From Lunatimonas salinarum (GTDB lineage Bacteria; Bacteroidota; Bacteroidia; Cytophagales; Cyclobacteriaceae): 64,000 nt of DNA. Both the position numbers and the translations under genes were made by a program. The stretch covers positions 62,001 to 126,000 of the forward strand of contig NZ_JACVCV010000006.1 in assembly GCF_017811155.1 (NCBI RefSeq). The letters run 5' to 3'. How positions within the stretch are numbered: position 1 is the first letter of the stretch; each line of letters opens with the position of its first letter. Positions 35,101 to 43,643 of the stretch are shown piece by piece. The notes under the pieces were generated by a model, which was not told the DNA's origin, ran no database searches, and was given only the letters and a program-made list of their open reading frames with translations.

Positions 35101-35172
35101 CTAGGAATTGAAGGTACCTCACTGCCTCCCGTTCAGTCAATCGGATTCAATCTAAACTTCAAAGTGAATTAA
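32113..35172 (+). CDS. SusC/RagA-type TonB-linked outer-membrane transporter
   Basis: 1019 residues from the ATG at 32113 (a GTG just before it is also open). Signal peptide ends EGYSQS. A carboxypeptidase-regulatory-like domain (about 25-100: LTGTVVSESDNMPIPGVMV) precedes the plug with LGEVVVTALGLTKEKRKLGY, VLRGLPSISGTGSPLFVING and ASALYGARASNGVILITTKG, then the large barrel. SusC proteins import glycans or peptides delivered by their SusD lid lipoprotein, encoded 2 bp downstream. Neighbours (sialidase-like, ceramidase-like) hint at glycoconjugate use, but the locus lacks a clear polysaccharide enzyme set or an adjacent regulator. Confidence 0.95.
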   Translation: MKKKLSILLGMALTLMMCMEGYSQSRTLTGTVVSESDNMPIPGVMVFEKGTQSGTTTDMDGKYSINVNESTVIVFSYIGFADQEFTVGNRSQLDVSLVEEASELGEVVVTALGLTKEKRKLGYAITTVNSDVMDKAREPNVANSLVGQVAGLVVKGTNGGPQGSSNIVLRGLPSISGTGSPLFVINGIPMDNTQRGAAGQWGGSDNGDGIGNLSPDDIESMTVLKGQAASALYGARASNGVILITTKGAKKGQDWSLTYNLNVMADRPMDFTNFQNEFGQGRGGQRPQTVADATTTGRFAWGERMGGSVIGYDGNQYPYQPSSENYLDFYNVGTNVTNTVAVSKGIGQDGSFRMSVSNVASNSIVPNSGNDRLSINLNVDQNITDKFNISAMINYIDQRTTNAPRLSDGPQNPNNFLFLAPNIAPSIFAPGYDASGNEIVFSDDIFVTNPYFVANRGINDLGRKRNISALSATYNFTPKIYTMLRVGSDVSNDDFFAVEPTGLAYAPDLKGNLNGRGLSTRSELNVDALFGADVQLHDNVGLDALVGGTFRNNRFESVGVGGQRFVIPGLYSPFNVEVFNRSYGYNEREVLSGFYSMAFEYKDFLTLTTTGRYDVYSTLPVDNNSIFSPSVTGAFLFDKFLNIPALDFGKFRTSYAVTSGEPFAAYQTQFYYSSANSISGVAAGSSPLGLPNLFLKPFTTDEVELGVDLSFFNNRLTFDVAYFSKTTRDEIMNASYSIASGFSSAVVATGSVNNRGLELFVSGTPIQTPAFTWRTSLNFTNVRNEVLSTNLANTPINLGQNRATLGNAVTAYVPGLPGPQIRAFDYQYDASGNIMVDEAGLPLRGELKNWGSVLPTHYGGLNNEFNYKGVSFSFLVDYNFGNKVLSATEFYSHFRGLHQNTLVGREGGVTTNGVTAPAENYYQALVQNVTKTSVVDGDFIKLRQLTLGYTFPDEWFNNVPVFKGLTASIVGRNLAILWRKAENIDPEATFGSNINFLGIEGTSLPPVQSIGFNLNFKVN

Positions 35173-35174
35173 AG

Positions 35175-36776
35175 ATGAAAAAGTATATAGGTCTATTTAT
35201 AGTAAGTTTTGTATTGTTTGCCACTTCGTGTGACGAGCGATTTCAAGAAGTAAATACCGATCCCAACAGGCCCGGTCCCGACGTGTTTGATCCAAACCTG
35301 TTGTTGCCGACGGCATCTTATGGTTACGGTAACCTGACCACTGGGTATACAGGTGCCATCCTCTTTCAGAGCATGTGGATACAGGCATTGGCCTCTACCT
35401 CTACCGGTGGAGCAAACTATTATTCGAACGGTGACAAGTATGTGATCTCTGGGAGTACCGTTTCCTATATCCAAAACGCCTGGATTACTGGCTTTGAAAC
35501 GGCCTCTAGGATCAACCAACTACAGCGCTTGGCACAAGAGAGGAACCTGACCAATTTAAATGCGGTAGGAGGGATATTCAAGGTGAACACCTTGTCATTC
35601 CTTGCCGATATCTATGGTGATATTCCTTTCTCCGAAGCATTGAGAGCCGAGGAAGGAATCATGCAGCCCGGTTATGATAGTCAAGAAGAAGCCTATATCG
35701 GCATGCTAAATTTGTTGGCTGAGTCCGTGGATGCCCTTAGTCCTTCCGGAGACGCGATCTTAAATGATATCATCTACGATGGCGACATTGAAAAATGGCG
35801 ACGATTTGGAAATTCCCTTATGTTAAAAATGGCGCTCCGTTTGGTAAATGTCGATCCGACGCTGGCACAAACCTGGGCCCAGAGGGCGATTTCGGGGGGT
35901 GTTTTCAGTTCTCCCGATGACGATGCGCTGGTTCCTTCGGACGAAGCAAATGGCTATTCGAATACAAGTGCAAACGCCCTGAATGTACCTGATGATATCT
36001 ACGAAGTTCGCTGGTCTGAAAAGATGATCGATTTCTTGCAGTCGAGCAATGATCCCCGCCTAGCTGTAGTGGCAGAAGTACCACCTGCAGGATTGGCAGC
36101 CAACCGTAATGGTGTGGTAGTAGGAAACAACGATCCAGCCGTTCAGATTGGTTTGCCCAACGGGTTCGACTTGGCGGGCGGTGATTTTGATATCACTACG
36201 CACCCTGACTTTCCCGGAGCGACGGGTTCAGGTGGCGATGTAGCGCTAATAGGCGCATATTCCCGCCCCACTGGAATTTACCGTGATCGTAACGCACCGG
36301 TTTTTGTGTTGACCTACGCGGAGGTGCAGTTGCTGCTCGCAGATGCCGCGGCGCGGGGTTTGATCTCCGGATCAGCGGCGGATTATTACAGAAATGGCGT
36401 AGAAGCTGCGATGATCTCTCTGGGTAAGTTCGGAGGAGCTACCATTTCAGCCTCTGCTGCAGCCAGTTATGCTGCCGCCAATCCGCTGGATGTGAGCACG
36501 ACAGAGGCCTCGCTGCAGATGATCAATGAGCAGATTTGGGCTACCACCAGCATGTTTGCCAACTTTGTGGAGGCATGGAACAACTGGAAGCGGTCCGGAT
36601 ATCCCGAGTTGACTCCGGTGAATTTTCCCGGTAACTTTGCTTCCGGGCAGATTCCACGTCGTCAGCCCTTTCCGGCAAGTGAAACAGGTGTAAACGAAGA
36701 AGCCCGTGACAATGCTATCGCGCGCATGGGTGGAGACACCTGGTTGACCAGAATCTGGTGGGACGGCGGTAATTGA
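35175..36776 (+). CDS. SusD/RagB-type lipoprotein (SusD-like_2 group)
   Basis: 533 residues with a lipoprotein signal (VLFATSC, then DERF). NTDPNRP near the mature N-terminus and the helical TPR-like core (GIFKVNTLSFLADIYGDIPFSEAL; RFGNSLMLKMALRLV) are typical of the SusD-like_2 group. It caps the SusC barrel on the cell surface and captures ligand. The gene begins 2 bp after susC ends and is followed by a strong terminator, so the operon is just susC-susD. Confidence 0.93.
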   Translation: MKKYIGLFIVSFVLFATSCDERFQEVNTDPNRPGPDVFDPNLLLPTASYGYGNLTTGYTGAILFQSMWIQALASTSTGGANYYSNGDKYVISGSTVSYIQNAWITGFETASRINQLQRLAQERNLTNLNAVGGIFKVNTLSFLADIYGDIPFSEALRAEEGIMQPGYDSQEEAYIGMLNLLAESVDALSPSGDAILNDIIYDGDIEKWRRFGNSLMLKMALRLVNVDPTLAQTWAQRAISGGVFSSPDDDALVPSDEANGYSNTSANALNVPDDIYEVRWSEKMIDFLQSSNDPRLAVVAEVPPAGLAANRNGVVVGNNDPAVQIGLPNGFDLAGGDFDITTHPDFPGATGSGGDVALIGAYSRPTGIYRDRNAPVFVLTYAEVQLLLADAAARGLISGSAADYYRNGVEAAMISLGKFGGATISASAAASYAAANPLDVSTTEASLQMINEQIWATTSMFANFVEAWNNWKRSGYPELTPVNFPGNFASGQIPRRQPFPASETGVNEEARDNAIARMGGDTWLTRIWWDGGN

Positions 36777-36811
36777 TGGATTGCTCTGTCTGAAAAATAG
36801 TTTAAAAAAAG

Positions 36812-36844
36812 GAGGTTCCGGATTAGTTCGGAGCCTCTTTTTTT
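36812..36844 (+). terminator. Intrinsic terminator after susD
   Basis: GAGGTTCCG (36812-36820) pairs with CGGAGCCTC (36829-36837) with one G-U pair and an 8-nt loop, followed by seven T. Confidence 0.88.
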
Positions 36845-37238
36845 GCCGTGCTGCCAATGCTAGCAGAGGGAATTGGTGGTAGTATTTCGCAAATCATCAG
36901 TTGATCTACGGCGAAAATTCCCCGATTAGCGAAATGGATCGATGGGTTGGTGAAGTGTTTAATACAGATTTCTGAAGGGTTGGTTACCATTTCTACTGCA
37001 TGCAGGTTGCTTGGGACAAGGGGTTGGTGGGAAACCAATAGAGCATTGGCCTCCTTTATGGATCTACTGCTGCCGATATTCCTAAAGGGAAAATGCAGGC
37101 AGGCAGTAGAAGTATTTGAAGACATTTCCCCTGGCCACACCATCATTTTTCAATTAATCATAGGCTTTTTGAAGCGCTTCGTGTATTTTTCTATACTAAA
37201 TGTAGCGAGTTAACCTACGCAAACCCAATTTGACACCT
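36845..37238. other. Intergenic region between susD terminator and ceramidase-like gene
   Basis: About 390 bp without a convincing gene; ORFs of about 88-107 codons on either strand have no domain or signal. A perfect 10-bp palindrome GAAGCGCTTC lies at 37171-37180, about 60 bp before the next start, a possible operator site. Confidence 0.35.
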
Positions 37239-38858
37239 ATGTTTACCGATACGATTTATTTTCGCAGCTTTCTCTATATTATTTTCACAGGTGTGATGCT
37301 TTTGGCTTCGCTTCCGGAGCTTTCTGCCCAGGGGGAACAGTCCTCACCGTTACAGGTAGGGTGGGCAAGTTCCGATATCACACCGGAGCGGCCGGTGTTG
37401 ATCGTTGGTCAGTTTTACGCACGGGTGTCCGAAGGCGTGATGGATCTGTTAACGGCAACAGCCCTCGCGCTGGAATCTTCTACGGCGGGACAGACCACTC
37501 GGGTGATCTGGATTAGCTGCGACCTGATTGCCATTGGCGACGGTATGCGGGGGCAGGGCAGTCTTCGGGAAGCAGTGAGACAACGTGTGGTACAGCGATT
37601 GCCCGAGCTGGCACCCGAACAGATTATCCTAAACGGTACCCACACGCATGCGGCACCTTTGGTTTCCACGGAAATGGACGTGGAGGAGCTTTACGGGGTA
37701 AGTCTGAACGCCATGGCGCCGGGAGCCGAGGCGATGCCACCGGCTGCCTACCTGGCCTTTGCAGCGGATCGAATCGCGGACGCAGCGGTAGAGGCCTGGC
37801 AGTCCCGGCGCCCCGGAGGGATGAGCTTTGGGCTGTCCCATGCGGTGGTGGGGGGCAACCGACTTCAGGCACTTAAATCCGGTAGGTCGCAGATGTATGG
37901 GAACACGAACAGTCCCGACTTTTCGCATATAGAGGGCCACGAAGATCACAGTCTCAACCTCATGTTTTTCTGGAGCGAAGACAGTCAGCTAACCGGCATG
38001 ATAGTCAACCTGGCCGTACCATCTCAAGTCAGTGAACACTCGTATGAGCTTTCTGCGGATTTTTGGCACGAGACCCGAGCTGAATTGAGGGATAGATTTG
38101 GGGCGGATCTCTATGTGCTGCCCCAGGTCAGTGCCGCGGCAGATCAGTCCCCGCATATCATGATTGGGCAGCGGGCGGAATCCCGCATGCAGGAGCTGTT
38201 GGGCTTTGCCCCCGAGCAAACAGGCAGGGGCAGTATGGGCCACCGCAGGCAGATAGCCCTGCGTATCGCAGACGGAGTAGCTGCTATCTTTCCCCTTATG
38301 CAGGAAGTCATTTCTTGGAATCCCCGCCTGGGACATTCCATGGAAGAATTGCCGCTTTCCCGGCGCTTGCTGTCGGAGGCAGATGTGGCCGAAGCACTAC
38401 AGGATGCAGAAACCTGGGGGCAGCGGTTTATTCAAATGAAGGACGATTTAGAGAGCGAGCCTGCGCGCATGCAGAATACCCGCTGGTACCGGGAGATTAC
38501 GGCTGCCCATACGCATATGAAGCGGGGTAAGGCAGTGGCCGAACGGTTTGAACAGGAAAAGATGGATCCCACCTTACCCATCGAGGTGCAGGTGCTTCGT
38601 ATCGGTGACGCTGTTTTTGCCACCAATCCCTTCGAACTTTACCTCGACTATGGCATGCAGATGAAAGCGCGAAGTTCAGCCGTACAGACCTTTGTCGTAC
38701 AGCTCGCGGGATCCGGCACTTACCTGCCCACCCGTAGGTCAATCTCAGGTGGGGCCTATGGAGCCATCCCCGCCAGTACACTGATTGGGCCGGAGGGAGG
38801 TGACGAACTGGTAGCGGGTACCCTTCGGATGATCGGTTCCCTCTTTTCCGAACCATGA
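37239..38858 (+). CDS. Neutral/alkaline ceramidase-like exported protein
   Basis: 539 residues from ATG 37239 (a TTG at 37230 is also in frame). A hydrophobic segment ending LSAQG directs export. The N-terminal domain resembles neutral ceramidases: VGWASSDITPERPV, WISCDLIAIGDGMR, and the zinc-site block NGTHTHAAPLVS at about residue 130. The protein is shorter than classical ceramidases (about 650-750) and lacks an obvious C-terminal immunoglobulin-like domain, so the substrate may be something other than ceramide. It appears to be a single gene. Confidence 0.75.
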   Translation: MFTDTIYFRSFLYIIFTGVMLLASLPELSAQGEQSSPLQVGWASSDITPERPVLIVGQFYARVSEGVMDLLTATALALESSTAGQTTRVIWISCDLIAIGDGMRGQGSLREAVRQRVVQRLPELAPEQIILNGTHTHAAPLVSTEMDVEELYGVSLNAMAPGAEAMPPAAYLAFAADRIADAAVEAWQSRRPGGMSFGLSHAVVGGNRLQALKSGRSQMYGNTNSPDFSHIEGHEDHSLNLMFFWSEDSQLTGMIVNLAVPSQVSEHSYELSADFWHETRAELRDRFGADLYVLPQVSAAADQSPHIMIGQRAESRMQELLGFAPEQTGRGSMGHRRQIALRIADGVAAIFPLMQEVISWNPRLGHSMEELPLSRRLLSEADVAEALQDAETWGQRFIQMKDDLESEPARMQNTRWYREITAAHTHMKRGKAVAERFEQEKMDPTLPIEVQVLRIGDAVFATNPFELYLDYGMQMKARSSAVQTFVVQLAGSGTYLPTRRSISGGAYGAIPASTLIGPEGGDELVAGTLRMIGSLFSEP

Positions 38859-38946
38859 ATGCAGAAGAAGTTTGTTGCTACAGTCCTTCCACAGGTTATC
38901 CGTTACCGTTTAGGTTATTTTCTTTTCGATCCCATTTGAAATTTGG

Positions 38947-38953
38947 TATCTTG
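38947..38953 (+). promoter_or_regulatory. Weak -7 element before the DegT-family gene
   Basis: TATCTTG lies 17 bp before the ATG and differs from TAnnTTTG by one missing T. No clear TTG sits 19-20 bp upstream. Confidence 0.25.
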
Positions 38954-38969
38954 TTGCTAATAACAGTAA

Positions 38970-40349
38970 ATGACCCACATGATGGAACCCATTGACCGAA
39001 GAAAGTTTTTGAAAACCAACGCGCTGATCGGTGCAGGAGCGGTAGCAGGCCTTTCCTCCTTTGCGCCTTGGACCCACAGCAGCAGCGATGTAACGAAGCC
39101 TGCCCTACTTGGCGGAACACCTATACGTACCTCCCCTTGGCCCAAGTGGCCGCAATGGGATAAGGACAGGGACGAGGAGTTGGTTCTTAAGGTGCTTCGG
39201 AGTGGGGTTTGGTCGCGGGATAAAGTAGTAGAAGAATTTGAAGCCAAATGGGCTCAAACACTCGGTGCAAAACGATGCCTCACCGTGGTCAATGGTACCA
39301 ATGCGCTGATAGCTGCGCTCGTGCAGTCCAAAATTGGGGGCGGAGATGAAGTGATCGTGTCTTCCTACACCTTTATTGCTACCATCGTAGCTATCCTGCA
39401 GACTGGAGCGATGCCGGTTTTCGTGGATTCAGACCCGGAGACCTTTCAGCTGGATGCCACCAAAATAGAAGAAAAAGTAACCCCTCGCACACGGGCCATA
39501 TTGCCAGTTCATATCCTCGGATTACCAGCTGATATGGGGAAAATTATGGATATAGCCAAGCGCCATGACCTGGTGGTGATCGAAGATGCCTGCCAAGCCT
39601 GGCTGGCGGAATGGAATCACCAAAAGGCGGGCACCATCGGCCATGCCGGATGCTTTAGTTTTCAGAATTCCAAAAACCTTCCCATGGGAGAGGGGGGGGC
39701 GATCGTCAGCGACGACGATGATTTTATGGATCGTTGTTTTTCCTATCATTCCTATGGATTTCCCTACGGCAATATTGGCGTAACCAATGTCAGTGCGGTC
39801 TTGGCGGGAACCAAGCTTCGCCTTTCCGAGTACCAGGCGGCCATTGGGCTTACCTTGTTGCCCCGACTGGATGGGGAAACTCTGCTACGCAGTCAAAATG
39901 CGGCGTACCTGCGTGGCAAGATCGAGGGGATTCCGGGAATTAGCCCCTATGTGCTCTACCCCGAAGTAACCAGGGCATCCTTCCACCTTTTCCCGTTCCG
40001 CTACCACCGGGAAGCATTTCATGGTATGTCCAGGGAAGTTTTCCTTAAGGCCTTGCAGGCAGAGGGAATTCCCTGTTCCAGTGGCTATGTGTCGCTGAAT
40101 GACAAGCTTTACCTGAAAGATGCCTTCGAATCCAAGAATTACCAAAAAATGTATGAGGCCAAGGAATTGGACTTCGAGGCTTTTATAGCGAAAAATCAAT
40201 GTCCAGAGACAGACCAGCTATGTCAGGAAACTGGTGTATGGATCTTTCAGAGCCTTTTGCTGGGCAGCAGGCAGGACATGGACGATATCGCCAACGCCAT
40301 CCAAAAGATTCAGGCCAATTCGGAAGCACTTGCCAGACATCAGGCTTAA
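38970..40349 (+). CDS. DegT/DnrJ/EryC1/StrS-family PLP protein with Tat signal
   Basis: 459 residues. The N-terminus DRRKFLKTNALIGAGAVAGL is a twin-arginine signal. The fold-type I aminotransferase follows with NGTNALIAAL, SSYTFIATIVAIL, DACQAW (Asp206, pyridine nitrogen) and FQNSKNLPMGEGGAIVS, where Lys235 is the expected Schiff-base Lys. DegT enzymes transaminate keto-sugars and are normally cytoplasmic, so a Tat-exported member is unusual; PLP loaded before export would explain use of Tat. The next gene starts 20 bp downstream in the same direction. Confidence 0.87.
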   Translation: MTHMMEPIDRRKFLKTNALIGAGAVAGLSSFAPWTHSSSDVTKPALLGGTPIRTSPWPKWPQWDKDRDEELVLKVLRSGVWSRDKVVEEFEAKWAQTLGAKRCLTVVNGTNALIAALVQSKIGGGDEVIVSSYTFIATIVAILQTGAMPVFVDSDPETFQLDATKIEEKVTPRTRAILPVHILGLPADMGKIMDIAKRHDLVVIEDACQAWLAEWNHQKAGTIGHAGCFSFQNSKNLPMGEGGAIVSDDDDFMDRCFSYHSYGFPYGNIGVTNVSAVLAGTKLRLSEYQAAIGLTLLPRLDGETLLRSQNAAYLRGKIEGIPGISPYVLYPEVTRASFHLFPFRYHREAFHGMSREVFLKALQAEGIPCSSGYVSLNDKLYLKDAFESKNYQKMYEAKELDFEAFIAKNQCPETDQLCQETGVWIFQSLLLGSRQDMDDIANAIQKIQANSEALARHQA

Positions 40350-40369
40350 TCCTCCTTTTTTATCACAAC

Positions 40370-41665
40370 ATGTCGCAAAAAAAAATGCGGGCGAAAGCCT
40401 TTTATTCTGGATTTCCCTACGCACACGACACCTACCTCGCGTTAAGCAAGGCCAGTGACGGGAAATTGTATTATAATCTCTCTTCCGAGCGGTTGGATGT
40501 GGGCGGACAGCTTTATTCCTTTGACCCCCAAACCGACACCATCACTTTTCTGGCAGACTTGACCGATGTATGTGGGGAAAAGGACCGCAGGGCCATCCCA
40601 CAGGGGAAAAGCCACGTAGAGTTTTATGAGGCGGATGGAAAGCTGTTTTTTGGCACCCATGTAGGCTTCTATGAGATGATAGAGGGGATGGAAAGACTGC
40701 CCCAAAATCCGCCAGAGGGGTATGGGTTGTATCCGGGAGGCCATTTCCTGTCCTACGACCTACAAACTGGCGCGGTTACACGCCTGGGGCTAATGCCCGA
40801 TAGCGAAGGTATCCTCAGCATGGCGATGGACACCGATCTTCGTCAGATCTACGCAATCTCCTGGCCCACAGGTATGTTTGTGCATTTGGATTTGACTACG
40901 GGAGCCCTTCGGGAAATCGGCCCGGTGTCGGCGCGAGGGGAAGCCGGAGAGGTAGGTAAGGATTACCGTGTGCTCTGCCGTTCTTTGTTGGTAGATCCCG
41001 ATACGGGAATTGTTTACCTGTCAAATGCGGAGGGTGATATTCTTTTTTATGATCCAAAAGTCGGCGGCCCACTTCAGGTGTTGGATGACGTGAATTTGAG
41101 GCTCGATTATTTTGGTAAGTATGACCCTACCCAGCCCGGAAGCATGGGGTATAATTGGAGAAAGGTACTTTGGCACAAACGGGAGGGAGTGGCCTATGGC
41201 ACCCATGGCAATTCGGGTTACTTGTTTCGCTTTGACCCCAAAGGACGTAAATTAGAGCTGGTCGACCGGCTGTGTTCCTTGCCTTCCAAACGTTCGGGCA
41301 TGTTTGACCAGTTTTCCTACGGGTATTTGGGCCTGCAGTTTGGTCCGGATGGAGATACGCTGTATTACCTTACAGGTGGCCCCGTCATTCGCGATGGCAA
41401 ACGGCTAGAAGGTGAGCGTCAGATTGCCAAAGGCGGTGCCAAAGGATTGGAGAATCTCCATTTGATAACCTACCAGGTGTCTGAAAACCGCTATACAGAC
41501 CATGGAGCCATCTATTATTCCGATGGCAGTATCCCCACCTATGTCAATTCGATCGCCATAGATGATCTGGGAAAAGCCTATGCGCTCGCACGTATGCAGA
41601 CTTCGGTGGGGGAAATCCAAGATCTGATTCGAATCGAGCCGGAATCGAATGCAAACGGCTTATAA
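40370..41665 (+). CDS. Beta-propeller-like protein of unknown function
   Basis: The ATG at 40370 is preferred (431 residues); the longer frame from 40199 overlaps the DegT-family gene and reads as non-coding. The sequence has repeated blade-like strands with aromatic and Asp-turn motifs (GGQLYSFDPQTDTITFLADL, GGHFLSYDLQTGAVTRLGLM, MFVHLDLTTGALREIGPV, GYLFRFDPKGRKLELVDRL), indicating a six- or seven-bladed propeller. No signal peptide is evident. It is 20 bp after the DegT-family gene, so the pair is probably one operon. No catalytic motif is recognised. Confidence 0.65.
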   Translation: MSQKKMRAKAFYSGFPYAHDTYLALSKASDGKLYYNLSSERLDVGGQLYSFDPQTDTITFLADLTDVCGEKDRRAIPQGKSHVEFYEADGKLFFGTHVGFYEMIEGMERLPQNPPEGYGLYPGGHFLSYDLQTGAVTRLGLMPDSEGILSMAMDTDLRQIYAISWPTGMFVHLDLTTGALREIGPVSARGEAGEVGKDYRVLCRSLLVDPDTGIVYLSNAEGDILFYDPKVGGPLQVLDDVNLRLDYFGKYDPTQPGSMGYNWRKVLWHKREGVAYGTHGNSGYLFRFDPKGRKLELVDRLCSLPSKRSGMFDQFSYGYLGLQFGPDGDTLYYLTGGPVIRDGKRLEGERQIAKGGAKGLENLHLITYQVSENRYTDHGAIYYSDGSIPTYVNSIAIDDLGKAYALARMQTSVGEIQDLIRIEPESNANGL

Positions 41666-41803
41666 ATAGAGATGAACTGGTTCGTTTCGAAAACGGGGGA
41701 CATTATTTGTCCGATCCCTCTCCTATTGGTAGTCTGTGACTTAGTCCAACTGAAAATAAAAAGTTAGAAGATAATTTGTTTTCGCTTGTTTAATTTTTGA
41801 AAT

Positions 41804-41817
41804 TAATTGCGCAATTA
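41804..41817. promoter_or_regulatory. Perfect 14-bp palindrome upstream of the 2-oxoacid oxidoreductase operon
   Basis: TAATTGCGCAATTA is its own reverse complement and lies 48 bp before the first start codon. About 30 bp further upstream TAATTTG resembles a -7 element, so a dimeric regulator bound here would sit just past the transcription start. Confidence 0.4.
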
Positions 41818-41864
41818 GCAGAGAGGGCGTAGGATAAATTCTGCCCCTTTAACCCAAAATAACT

Positions 41865-43643
41865 ATGAAGCCTACCGATACCCAGAATCCGGAGTATTAC
41901 CACAAGGTCGTGGATTGCCAATACGCCTGCCCTGCGCATACACCGGTTCCCCATTACATTCGTCTCATTGCGGCCGAGCGCTATACCGAAGCCTACATGG
42001 TCAATTGGGAGAGCAATGTTTTTCCCGGAGTTTTAGGAAGAACCTGTGATCGTCCCTGCGAGCCCGCTTGCCGCCGGGTGCGGGTGGAGGAGGAGCCTGT
42101 GGCCATCTGCCGTCTCAAGCGGGTAGCTGCAGATAACAAGGGTGATGTAAGGAAATACATGCCCCAGGGTCCGTTTCCTTCCAATGGAAAGAAAATTGCC
42201 TTGATCGGTGGAGGGCCGGCCTCCCTGACCGTGGCACGTGACCTCGCCCCCTTGGGCTACGAGATCCATCTTTTTGACGAGCAGGTAGCTGGAGGAGGCA
42301 TGATGCGCAGCCAGATTCCAGCGTTTAGGTTGCCCGAAGAAGTGTTGAATGAAGAGGTGAACCACATTTTGGATATGGGTATTCACACCCAGTTTTTGAC
42401 CTATGTGGACAGTCTCAAGGGAGTGTTGGAGAAGAGTTACGATGCCGTCTTTGTTGGAACGGGAGCACCGAGAGGGAAGGACCTCCCCAAGTTGCCGGGG
42501 CGGCAAGAGGCCGATGCCTTCATTCATATCGGTATCGAATGGTTGGCCTCGGTGGCCTTTGAGCATACCCATAAAATCGGCAAAAAGGTAATCGTATTGG
42601 GTGGAGGAAACACCGCCATGGACTGCTGCCGCACCTCAAGACGCTTGGGTGGAGAACAGGTGAAGGTGGTGGTCCGAAGCCCCTTCAGCACCATGAAGGC
42701 TTCCCCTTGGGAAAAGGAGGATGCTATGCATGAAGATGTAGCGATATTTGACAACCACGTTCCGTTAAGCTTTGAGATGGCTGATGGAAAACTGGCAGGG
42801 ATGATGTTCCAGAAAGTCAAGGCTGTATTTGACGAGAAGGGCAAGCGGCAACTGGTTCCTACCGGGGAGCCGGACGTTTTTATCGAGGCAGATGAGGTTT
42901 TGATAGCCATCGGACAGGAAAACAGCTTTCCTTGGATTGAGCGTGATTTGGGGTTGGAATTTGATGACTGGGGAATGCCCGTGGTGGACAAAGTAACCTT
43001 TCAATCCACGCATCCGAATGTGTTTTTTGGGGGAGATGCGGCCTTTGGGCCTGAAAACGTCATTACGGCCGTCGCGCACGGGCACCAGGCCGCCGTGTCT
43101 ATGCACCTATTCTGCGAAGGCAAGGATGTGCGACAGCGTCCGGCTCCCTACACCAACCTGATGAGTACCAAGATGGGCATCCATGAGTGGAGCTATGACA
43201 GTGAGGTGGCGAGAGATACCCGCTATGCTGTACCCCAAGCCGCCAAAGAGCTGACGCTGGTGGACCGGAAGAAAGAAGTAGAATTGGGTTTTGACCTGCC
43301 CACCGGATTCAAAGAGGCACAACGCTGCCTAAACTGTGACGTACAGACGGTCTTTAAGGAAGACCGTTGTATTGAATGCGATGCCTGTATGGACATTTGC
43401 CCCACCTCTTGCATTACGTTTACCACCAACGACAATGAAATGGACCTCCGGCAAAAATTGCTGGTTCCGGCCGAAAACCTTACCCAGGATATCTTGGTGT
43501 CCGACACGTTGAAGACCGGCAGGGTCATGGTAAAGGACGAGGATGTATGCCTTCATTGTGGGCTTTGTGCCGAGCGATGCCCCACCTCTGCATGGGATAT
43601 GCAGAAATTTTTCTACAGTGTTACCAAAGCCAGCAATTTATGA
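41865..43643 (+). CDS. GltD-like NAD(P)H flavoprotein with C-terminal two-cluster ferredoxin domain
   Basis: 592 residues. The N-terminal Cys-rich domain (CQYACPAHTPVPHYI, then GRTCDRPCEPACRR) binds [4Fe-4S] as in the small subunit of glutamate synthase. A GGGPASLTVARDL FAD site (about 115) and GGGNTAMDCCRTSRR NAD(P) site (about 245) follow, then GGDAAFGPENVITAVAHG. The C-terminus adds CIECDACMDICPTSC and CLHCGLCAERCP, two ferredoxin-type [4Fe-4S] motifs. Its stop overlaps the ATG of the alpha-subunit gene by 2 bp, so it is probably the redox subunit linking NAD(P)H or ferredoxin to the 2-oxoacid oxidoreductase. Confidence 0.9.
   Translation: MKPTDTQNPEYYHKVVDCQYACPAHTPVPHYIRLIAAERYTEAYMVNWESNVFPGVLGRTCDRPCEPACRRVRVEEEPVAICRLKRVAADNKGDVRKYMPQGPFPSNGKKIALIGGGPASLTVARDLAPLGYEIHLFDEQVAGGGMMRSQIPAFRLPEEVLNEEVNHILDMGIHTQFLTYVDSLKGVLEKSYDAVFVGTGAPRGKDLPKLPGRQEADAFIHIGIEWLASVAFEHTHKIGKKVIVLGGGNTAMDCCRTSRRLGGEQVKVVVRSPFSTMKASPWEKEDAMHEDVAIFDNHVPLSFEMADGKLAGMMFQKVKAVFDEKGKRQLVPTGEPDVFIEADEVLIAIGQENSFPWIERDLGLEFDDWGMPVVDKVTFQSTHPNVFFGGDAAFGPENVITAVAHGHQAAVSMHLFCEGKDVRQRPAPYTNLMSTKMGIHEWSYDSEVARDTRYAVPQAAKELTLVDRKKEVELGFDLPTGFKEAQRCLNCDVQTVFKEDRCIECDACMDICPTSCITFTTNDNEMDLRQKLLVPAENLTQDILVSDTLKTGRVMVKDEDVCLHCGLCAERCPTSAWDMQKFFYSVTKASNL

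Noticed and set aside
40199-40369. Upstream extension of the propeller-like gene
   Set aside because: It overlaps the end of the DegT-family gene in another frame and reads as its shadow; the ATG at 40370 follows the DegT stop.
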